From Adiantum capillus-veneris (taxonomy: Eukaryota; Streptophyta; Polypodiopsida; Polypodiales; Pteridaceae), in the NCBI GenBank assembly GCA_014529385.2, contig CM043965.1:60969433-61033432 (forward strand): DNA of 64,000 bases, read 5' to 3'. Under the pieces are notes generated by a model. It searched no databases, was not told the DNA's origin, and saw nothing but the letters and a program-made list of their open reading frames with translations. Below, piece after piece: positions 56,210 through 64,000 of the stretch (its first letter is position 1; each line of letters begins with the position of its first letter). A program made the translations under genes and the position numbers.

Positions 56210-57466
56210 ATGGCGTCTTTTGCACGTCGCCCTTCACATAACATAACTTCTTGTGACTTTCATAACGTTAGAGAGGATGGTCTTTGGAAGCCCATATCTT
56301 TTTGTGTGAATGATTGGGTAACAATGCTTCCTTCATGCAAAGGTGTACATAGAGTGAAGAGAACTAAACGTGATAAAGTAAAAACGATTGGAAAGCTCGT
56401 GTTCTTGCTTTCAAAGTGACCGACATTGGCTGGCTAGCTAAGGTTCAATATGTGTACATGGCGAAGGATATGGTGTTAGACTGGGAAGAACATCCCATAC
56501 TGCATTCTTACTGTAAGTGAAAAAAAACTTCTATTTGATACAATGAATTTTTCATTCTCCCATTGTTTTTTCTCATTTTTTGATTCCATTCCAAATATAC
56601 ATCCTTCAACAACTATGGAATGACAGCTTGTTGGAGAGTCTAAGTGGGACGTTCAAAGAAACACATAAAGGGATTGCAGATGCTATGTATGCTGACAAGC
56701 CACCTTCCTTTTACAAAACAATGTATTTGTTTGTCTATTTTGCATAATACAAGGTTCCATCACGAGAAGGTGCATATGGAGAACTACATCAGTTACCCGT
56801 TCCCACCATCAGTTCACTTGATTGGGAAGCTCCTGATGCTTGTACTATATCAAGCTTCAAATCCAAGATCAAAGAAGACATCCTTAAAGCTATGTCTCCG
56901 GGTAGGATATCAAGAAGGATTAAAGTTCAATGGTTCTTGCCTATACATGTCTTTGTGGCATGTTTCAAAACAATGGACTTGCAGAGAAAAAAGACGATGT
57001 GGCTTAATAGAAGACTTTCTATGACTGAACTGGATAATGTACTTGGAGACGGATGGAGTACCAAAGAAACTTTCCATATTGGCGATAATATTAGTTGTAG
57101 AGTAAGACCAAATTCTATGTCTATCTCATATCAACTATGTCATCACTCATTAGTATGGGCTACGATTATAGAAGATGGAGAAGCGAATTAGGGAGCTGGG
57201 TTCCTCTCGACTCTGAGGAAAATTGTCCAGAGTTTGAACTAAAGGTCACAGTCTATCCACACACCGAGTATAGAAGCCTTATAGTAACAACAAATTGGAG
57301 ACTACATGATGTTAGAGAATCTCTTGATTTTCTTGACGAAACATCTCCTGAGTATAGATTCAAAGTGGATGGAACTGTGGTGAGCACAAGGATGGAGAAT
57401 TCAACCTTTTGCATCACATGCCTTCCCCCAAAAAGAGTTGTATTTGAGCCACTTGCAAGGACTTGA
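56210..57466 (+). pseudogene. uncharacterised plus-strand gene, frameshifted
   Basis: From ATG 56210 the first part reads MASFARRPSHNITSC...WVTMLPSCKGVHRVKRTK. A shift in an A-run near 56385 leads into DWKARVLAFKVTDIGWLAKVQYVYMAKDM and a GTAAGT donor at ~56513. The spacing of hydrophobic and aromatic residues recalls BAH-type chromatin readers, but this is weak. Further coding lies at ~56750-57185 (SSLDWEAPDACTISSFK, IKVQWFLPIHVFVACF). A last open piece (57137-57466) ends YRFKVDGTVVSTRMENSTF, LPPKRVVFEPL and a stop. Frames change near 57185 without a clear intron. Possibly a decayed gene of a lineage-specific or transposon-borne family; function unknown. Confidence 0.45.
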
Positions 57467-57694
57467 AAAAACAAGTTCAATATTGTAATCATTGCATTTT
57501 GAAAATATATTTATCTTTTCTCTACCTTATTGTGATCACTATTTATGTTGTTTTAAACTTACATGACACCATGATACACATTTAAGAATCGATAGTTGGT
57601 ATTAAGTATTTGAAGTACAAAATTATGAATCACCAAAGGGTATATGTTCATATGGACAAAATGAACAAAAGTGTACATAACTTTTGTGGAGTAA

Positions 57695-58940
57695 TCAATC
57701 ATGAAACTCCACTTTTCTTTTTGCCTGAGAGGATTCTGCATCCTCAGAGACCCTTTTTCTTTTGTGTTCAGGAGGGGGTGAAAGTTCAGAAGTGGGTGGT
57801 GGTGACTTGGGCTCCTCAGGGCTTGGCACGGGGGACTTGGCAGGGGTTGGTGCTTTGGGCTCCTGAGGAGTGGTTGGCTTGGGTGACTTGGCAACCTTCT
57901 TTGGCAACATAAATGGTAGCTTGAAAGGTGAGCTAGGTGTCTCCCCCTTACTGTTCTTAGTTGTACGACGCTTTTGAACCTTGAATTTCAATGGTGAGTG
58001 GAATGGATGGCCCTTTGTATCTACTCTTCTTTTTGCAGCGCTCTTCTTCTTGGTGGGACACTTTCCCTTGGCAGGACTCTTCTTGGGATGGCTCTTTTTT
58101 GTAGGACTCTTCTTCTTGTGATCCCTTTTCTTTGAAGGGCTTTTCGTTGTATGGATTTTCTTTGCAAGACTCTTCTTCTTGTGATCCATTTTCTTTGCAT
58201 CAACACCCTTGGTGGCTTTACCTTTCTTTGGTGGCAAAGGGGATTCTAGATCATTTGGGTTTACTGATCTTTCCAAAATCATAGAAACAGCCTTCTCTCT
58301 CACCCACGTGACCCAAGACTCTGGATAGTCATGCATCTGAAACAAATAGAAAAAGGAATTAAAGGACATGAGTACATACATACATAGTTAAGAAATCAAA
58401 ATAAATCAATGGCACATGAGATACACACTTACAGTGAGTGTAGTCATCCTGCACCTTGACTCAAAATATCTCCATGCATTGGCAAGCACCCTCCATCCAC
58501 AAGATGATGAGTCTGTTTGTAAAGGCACTTTTTGATTGTAGTACTTGAAACCTTCTATATTGTAATCCTTATTTGTGGTACTCAAATGACCAACAATAAT
58601 TTTGGAAGCACTGCAAGAAGACAATAAAAAAGCTACTAATAGGAAACAATGGGCCATCAAGCATAGATCATACTTCATAACTTACACTTTACTTCTCCCA
58701 TGGATACTTGACAATGAATTCATAAATATAATATCTTTCTCCAAAAGATTGAAGATAATAAGACTCCAATGTCCTCTACCAAAAATAACAATTAGCTAGG
58801 AATACCACAAAAAGTTTTTAATAACATGTTAGGAGTTCTAAGAGTTACCCTTCAACATAGGGGTATATTATGTAATTGCACGTCAGCATGTTAAAATCTT
58901 CAAAAAGACTTGAAAGGCTTTCTTGCTTGTTAAAAAGGCA
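57695..58940 (-). CDS. C48 (ULP1/SENP-like) cysteine protease domain gene, 3' exons
   Basis: Four minus-strand exons with GT-AG borders and matching phases: 58940-58849, 58775-58686, 58610-58433 and 58336-57695 (stop). The first reads LFNKQESLSSLFEDFNMLTCNYIIYPYVE, joined to GGHWSLIIFNLL, the catalytic His block of C48 proteases. IIFMNSLSS follows, where the family normally has Asp-Ser; here the Asp position is Asn. VPLQTDSSSCGWRV supplies the oxyanion Gln and the nucleophile Cys. The last exon is a Lys/Ser/Pro-rich tail with repeated KKKS(P/A)KK units, likely nuclear or nucleolar. Known members remove SUMO or related modifiers, and similar domains ride in plant Mutator-like transposons. The 5' exons are not identified; a piece near 59150 (EVDIDWVGSGPLEKIFW) may belong. 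With Asn instead of Asp, activity is doubtful. Confidence 0.72.
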
Positions 58941-58976
58941 CTGTGTCACTAGAGGATCAAGTATGAAAATTTTCTA

Positions 58977-59034
<58 letters not shown>
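58977..59034. repeat. (CT)n(CA)n microsatellite
   Basis: CT tract followed by an AC tract to ~59034, in the presumed intron 5' of the first recognised protease exon. Confidence 0.9.
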
Positions 59035-59038
<4 letters not shown>

Positions 59039-59220
59039 GTATACACCTAAATTAATTTACATCAAGACTAGTGCTAACAAAAAGAGAGATTAAAAGTTTT
59101 ATAACCCAAGATAATCCAAAAAATCTTTTCCAAAGGTCCACTTCCTACCCAATCTATATCAACTTCGCCAGCTACAATACATGGCAGAAAACGTGTCAAA
59201 AAATTGTAAAATATTGGGCG

Positions 59221-60163
59221 TCACTCTAAGTTTGGATATGCGTGTTGACGGCTAAGAGCATTGTAGACATGTACTTTGCTTAGCACGGGTTGATATATGA
59301 ACATGTTTTCATTTTGGCTCAATCCAAGAACACTCAAGAAAATGAAGTACAAGTGCTTACAAGCCAAATAAGACTTTTTCCTGGCCTCCCTATTCGTGAA
59401 ATCAGGGCATGTGCAATAGGGCTCATCCTTGATGTGCACCTCATACACCCCCACATGTCCATCTACCGCGTGATGCTCAATCTTGAAGACTTCATGTGTT
59501 TTGTTTACAATGCATTTCTCTTCAATCACCTTAGCCTTTAAACAAAGAGCGAGACCAATTTTCTTAGCTGCCTCCTCTGAATCGAAGTCCAAAATTTGAC
59601 TCTTATGCCATTTCTTAGTATTGAACCACTGCTACTTGATTTTGCTGAAGCAAAAGAGGAATCACCTTTGAAATGGAAGTCCAAAATTTGACCCTTACGT
59701 CATTTCTTAGTATTGAACCACTTCTACTTGCTTTTGTTGAAGCGAAAGAGGAATCACCTCCACCCCTGGGAGGAGTTCGCATTCTTGTTGCACTCGCTCG
59801 ATCTCTTCCAACTAACTCCACTTGAAATCCTCCTTCAAGTAGTACCTCAACTTCTTCATCTGTGAGATTCGTTCCTAGATCAATTGGACAAGTTGTTGGA
59901 GGAGGAGTTGGCCTTGGTTCTATATTATGATCCACCACATAGAAATGAATAACATGTTTGGGATAGAACCAAAACCATTGTCTGAGTAGCCCATTTGGAT
60001 GTTTTCTATACCCCTCAAAGGATGGTGCAGGAGTCCCTTTACTACATGCCACAATATTTCTTCGACATCTTTTTCCACTACATGTCACACAACTACCGAG
60101 AGGGGTTCTTCTGATTGCCCACATAGCTTCATTGAACTTTTGTTCCAAAACACCAAGCTTCAT
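59221..60163 (-). pseudogene. SWIM zinc-finger gene with Cys-rich N-terminal exon
   Basis: Exon A runs down from ATG 60163: MKLGVLEQKFNEAMWAI, then CVTCSGKRCRRNIVAC, RQWFWFYPKHVIHFYVVDH and DLGTNLTDEEVEVLLEGG. Exon B starts after the acceptor TAGCAG at 59628: WFNTKKWHKSQILDFDSEEAAKKIGLALCLKAKV. It then has a SWIM finger CTCPDF...ACKH and YFIFLSVLGLSQNENMFIYQPVLSKVHVYNAL. That trailing pattern is like the SWIM domains of ZSWIM2-type ubiquitin ligases and plant SWIM kinases. It stops at 59221. A 92-bp tandem duplication covers the acceptor of exon B. SWIM domains bind DNA or proteins and also occur in Mutator-like transposases. It lies just upstream of, and in the same direction as, the C48 gene; the two could be one gene. 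Confidence 0.6.
59585..59768. repeat. 92-bp tandem duplication across a splice acceptor
   Basis: Copies 59585-59676 and 59677-59768, about 90% identical. On the minus strand the upstream copy has AGAAG in place of the AGCAG acceptor and gains a TGA soon after (WFNTKK then stop). Only the downstream copy stays usable. Confidence 0.85.
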
Positions 60164-60221
60164 CTTCTCTTTGGAATTCTTACTCCCATCTACTACCCTT
60201 GAATCTTCTGTGAAAATGATC

Positions 60222-60223
<2 letters not shown>

Positions 60224-60316
<93 letters not shown>
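60224..60316. repeat. (CT)n microsatellite
   Basis: About 46 uninterrupted CT units. Upstream of the SWIM gene start on its strand; the Arg-Glu repeat frame it creates is an artefact. Confidence 0.95.
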
Positions 60317-60317
<1 letters not shown>

Positions 60318-60339
60318 GCCCCATGGGAGCCGGCTCTAT

Positions 60340-60735
60340 GCGGGCCGGTCCTCACGCGGCTAGGGGGGGGGGACAGGGGACTGGGTGGGACAGGGCGTAA
60401 GGCAGCAACGACGGGGGACACAGGGGTCATAGGACAATAGGGGATACCCTTCCCCATGCGCCCCATCCCTTTCCCTCTACGTAGCCCCTTGCCACAGTGC
60501 TCCTTTTCCCGTCCCTCTTGCCCTACCTCCCCTTGCCCCCTGCGCGTCCCCTGTCCAACGTATCCTGTCGCCCCCCTTCCCCATGTGTCCCTTCCCTTCC
60601 CTGCCACCCCTTGTGCGTCCCCCTACCACTTTGCCCCTTGCACCCTCCCCTGCTCCCTTCCCTGTTGCCCGTTGCCCCATGTGCACCTCTCCTACATGCC
60701 CCGCCCCGCCGTCCCTTGCCCCTCATTTTTACTTG
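60340..60735. repeat. C-rich low-complexity block
   Basis: Irregular CCCCTTGCCC / GTCCCTTCCC-type units with a G-run at 60364-60372. No coding sense despite long open frames in several phases, all Pro/Gly/Arg-rich. Confidence 0.7.
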
Positions 60736-61384
60736 CCTATAAAAGGTTATTTGGGGTGCTCTATCGACGGGGGTGAAGATTCAGGAGAGAGGGATAGGGT
60801 CAGATTGATGCGCGGTGTGCAGGGCAGCTAGTGAAGATCTGGCCCACCTATTCATGGCTGCCCAACTATCAAAGGCCTCGCAGGGAAAGTATGCAAGTGG
60901 GTCCAGAGAACATGGAAAATTAGTTTTTCAGGACTGACCTATTCCTTGGAGGTAAAAATTCAGGTAATCCTACAGTCCTCGTCAGCACTCAGATCGTTAG
61001 ATACTTCTTCTTTCATAATGTATGGCAATCAAGGAACCACTGTGTTTTTGAAGGAGGTTTTGAGGTGGCAAGCTTCACATAAATTATACAAGAAAGCAAA
61101 GTGCTAATATGGGCACTCGAGCGCAAGCATTACTCGGAGGATTGGTCTAGGACTACTTGTGCTTTGTTGTCAGCAAATGGAATGCCTAGGATGGGGACAA
61201 ATCTTGGCCATCGGTAAATAAAAGATCTTAGAATGACAAGAGTATGGACCTTGTGTATCAAGGCATGTAATTATGATCCCTAGATGTTGTTATGGCTTAA
61301 CATGAGCACGACAAAACCTTGTAATTTTTTGGGCTGCTCAATATAACTCACTCACAATTGTGAGTTTTGCTATCAAAAAAAAAA
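60736..61384. other. gene-free stretch, possibly the 3' end of a retroposed sequence
   Basis: No frame longer than ~80 codons makes sense. It ends in an A-run (61374-61384) after GAGTTTTGCTATC, which could be the poly(A) tail of a 5'-truncated LINE or retrocopy. No target duplication was found. Confidence 0.3.
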
Positions 61385-61391
61385 GCTCACT

Positions 61392-61607
61392 CTATATTCT
61401 TTATTTTTTCTCACACTTCTACTCTTCCTTAAGCATTAGTGATCTCTATCTCTTTGAAAAGTAAATCTTTTTTTTAATTGCTTCGTACTTTTCCAAATCT
61501 ATCTTCTTTATTTTTCCTCACACTTCTACTCTTCCTTAAGAGTTAGTGATCTCTATCTTTTTGAAAAGCAAATCTTGTTTTTTCATTGCTTCATACCTTC
61601 CAAATCT
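61392..61607. repeat. 107-bp tandem duplication
   Basis: Two copies of a pyrimidine-rich block containing CACACTTCTACTCTTCC and GATCTCTATCT, 107 bp apart (61412 and 61519). Upstream of the plus-strand gene that follows, so possibly in its promoter or leader. Confidence 0.85.
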
Positions 61608-61730
61608 TCTCCTACGACTCTCTTTTATTTCATTTCTCTTAAACCTTCTTCCCACACCTTCAAACCTCTCATATTACTTTCACCTTTCATCATTTCTTTG
61701 GAAGCCATAAGCACCCTAATTAACAAACAA

Positions 61731-63934
61731 GATGCAAATTTTAAAAAGAAAACAATCCAAAGATGTGGACTGCCAAGAACAAATGACGATTCAAATCACC
61801 CAAGAAAAAAATCCTCTGCACACCACTCAAGCGAGCGGCTCCGTGGTTGGAGCGTTCATTTTGATGACGATGTAAGTGCCTCCTTTGATGAGTGCAGTCA
61901 GGTTGATGACCATCCTTGCAAAAAACACGGGTAATGATTCTCTTATTGATTTCTTTGGATCCGTGTTGATAGCCACATCTCATCAGGTTGAATTGATGCA
62001 CATGTGCCATACAATCACTTGTTGCCTCGCATCCCCCTTTGTCGTCTTTTGGCCAACCGGGACATTAGAACAAATGATGATTGTGTGGCTGAACTGATGA
62101 TCTCTATAGCTAAAAGAGATTACCAGCCCACGATGACTCATTTCATTGTGTCCGAAGCTTTTTCCAAAAAAGATCCTCTACCATTCGATAGGCGTGGCAC
62201 TTATGGGAAGAGAATTAGTTATGCTGGCCACATTTGATGACCAAATTAGAGACACTCCCGAGCTCTCTCACATGGAGAAGAAAATGTTCATTCTATGGGA
62301 TAGCAACCACCGGCTCTATGCGTGGAAAGATTGGGCATTGCGGGAGCGGTTGGATGAATTCTCTACACTAAAGTTTGAGTAAACGATTGTGAAGTGCGAC
62401 CTTGCAAAGATGGCGAAATTTCTCTTGGTGCTTGGCATGATTAACAAGTAAGTTTCTTCACACTTCTATTGGTGCACTTGATATTATCAATTGTTAATAT
62501 AATGTTTCATTTAAAACCAGGGTGACGCCAGTTCATGTGCCTCACACCTTTGCGCACGACATATTTATGATGCAAAAATTAGCACTTGCAAACCCACAGT
62601 CCTTATTGAACAAATTCAATGAAGAAGATAGGGTGAAAGATTATAGGGCACTTTGTGGGACGGCAATGAATTGTTCAAAATGCCTTGAACTACCTATGGC
62701 TTTGCTAGCGCAACCACACTGTGGAAGGTAATTGTAAATTTATAATACACATGCATTAGGTAAGCACATGGGATTTTTTTTTGGAAATGAGTTTGATTTG
62801 GCAATTTGTATTGCAGAAAGAGTTTGATGCAATGTATCGACAAAAAACATAAAACTTACCAATGAAGGGGAGTAGAGAGTAACACATGCACGAAGATAAT
62901 TACAAGGCAAGTTGTGATTTGGCTATGAAAGAGACCGAGAATTTTTTTGTGTGAAAGAGACTAGAGATAGCAGTGATAGCCAATTAAAAAAATGGAACAT
63001 ATATATTTTTTTAAATACATCTCTTTGTGGGTTGGAAAGAGAAGGGTTGCAAATGATCCCCTTCATAGTCTCCGAGGTTGCACGGGCACGGATTAGCCCT
63101 TCAGAGTAAGTACTATCTGCTTTTGAAAGCACTGTTTATTCTTCTTAATTTATTTCAGAATGTTATCCAATGATAAATTGTAGAAAATATCACCTGATTG
63201 ATATATTGGCCTAGGGTGATGTGTCGTTAGTGGAGGCATCTATTCCGCCGCAGGAGAAGCCCTTCTCACAATGGTTGAGAATGCATGTATATTGGTGGCA
63301 GCGTGAAAGGTGAGCGTACTAACACTAGAATTTAGGGTCTTATCTAGTATTTCCGCATTACTAATATTTAATGTGCAAGGGTGTATTGAGTGTGGACAAA
63401 AATATGGAGGCCAAGAACTCTTTGGTAAAGAAGCTACATGCACGCACCGCACGTGATTGTGGCATGTCTCTTAGAGATGCACTGCAGACTTTTCAAGAAA
63501 AGCACTTTGACAAGGCTTTTGTGCGATCGAAGCAAACCATACAAGCGATGGAAGCAAATCATTTGAGCTACCCAAAACGCAGAGGAGTGGCTACATTTTG
63601 CTTCTACTGTCGGACGCATGCTATACAGGTATTGAACTATACAATATTAAAATTGTGTGTTATGAATGGTTGAGTTATTCCTCTTGTTTTTTTGTAGATG
63701 GTGGTTGAGCACCTTTAAAATTGTAGTCCATACCCCAAGCATCCCAGCGATGTGTGGATGGAGTCTGAGAGAGAGGAGAGTGGTCTCTATCCTGACGATT
63801 GGATAGAGAAGCTCCATGGTAAGGAAACTTGGAGAGACTGTCCATGGTTTTTGGACTATGTGGATGGCAAATTTCCCAAAGACGAAGACAAAGCTGAAGC
63901 ATACTTGACAGTAAATAATCTTTTTCTTGTTCAA
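61731..63934 (+). pseudogene. uncharacterised multi-exon gene with ParB-like DxNHR motif and Cys-rich exon, decayed
   Basis: Exon-like pieces on the plus strand. ~61731-61870 ends at a GTAAGT donor. ~61906-62447 contains NDDCVAELMISIAKRDYQPTM and, after a frameshift near 62180, MFILWDSNHRLYAWKDW. Then come 62521-62727 (VPHTFAHDIFMMQKLALANP), 63215-63309 (EASIPPQEKPFSQWLRMHVYWW), 63380-63628 (ARTARDCGMSLRDALQTF, ending FCFYCRTHAIQ) and 63698-63910 (NCSPYPKHPSDVW, YPDDWIEKLHGKETWRDCPWF). The (D)xNHR block with VxELMxSI upstream resembles ParB/sulfiredoxin-like domains, but this is tentative. Most borders are good GT-AG sites. An in-frame TAA in the last exon (after VVEHL), the frameshift and phase mismatches suggest decay. 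It continues past the window edge. Confidence 0.5.
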
Positions 63935-64000
63935 CTGATATGTTTAGTTTGGTATAGTGTCCTCACTTTTTTTTGGACTTACAACATTGCACTAGAAGGT

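Noticed and set aside
60132-60831. Several open frames over the CT tract and C-rich block, including one minus-strand frame continuing upstream of the SWIM exon
   Set aside because: Low-complexity sequence; the Arg-Glu repeat is from the CT tract. I start the SWIM gene at the ATG after it.

Overview
This is nuclear DNA from a land plant with a large, transposon-packed genome. The evidence is an OVATE-family gene end, chromodomain Ty3/Gypsy, CACTA, L1, hAT MITE and LTR elements whose primer sites match plant initiator tRNA-Met, GT-AG introns, and long CT/CA microsatellites. A fern is my best guess from the overall style (inference, not proven). Little host coding sequence is visible: the 3' end of an OVATE gene at the left edge and an uncharacterised, partly decayed gene cluster at 56-64 kb.

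Layout. 0-1 kb: OVATE-family 3' end, then a degenerate minisatellite. 1-8.5 kb: gene-free A/T-rich DNA with a candidate mini-Helitron, an old hAT MITE, degenerate AAACTCTAAA-type repeats and an 88-bp tandem repeat. 8.5-32.5 kb: an old minus-strand L1-type LINE split into three pieces. Two insertions split it: a CACTA transposon (9787-24920, target duplication AAG) and a non-coding LTR element (25939-31253, duplication AATCA). The CACTA element is itself split by a very young, intact Ty3/Gypsy chromodomain retrotransposon (10746-19541, duplication CTATC). The LINE reading frame resumes exactly across both outer insertions, and the CACTA accessory gene resumes across the Gypsy element, so the order of events is clear.

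32.5-45.7 kb: a pair of diverged LTRs enclosing degraded Copia-like sequence, a Gypsy relic (gag, protease and integrase fragments) and, inside the relic, a 4-kb LTR element with its own cysteine-containing ORF (35929-40006, duplication GAGAT). 46-47.5 kb: a second hAT MITE copy with a perfect 8-bp duplication, then a 149-bp x3 tandem repeat ending in an inverted copy. 47.95-55.24 kb: a second large non-coding LTR element with only 137/150-bp LTRs. Its last 3.3 kb is related to the element at 25.9-31.3 kb although the two elements' LTRs are unrelated.

56-64 kb: a cluster of intron-containing, partly decayed genes. It includes a C48 (ULP1-like) protease-domain gene whose last four exons splice in phase but whose catalytic Asp position reads Asn. 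Next to it is a SWIM zinc-finger gene with a duplicated splice-acceptor region. On either side are two unfamiliar plus-strand genes. They may be lineage-specific genes or the cargo of a large transposon; the sequence alone does not decide.
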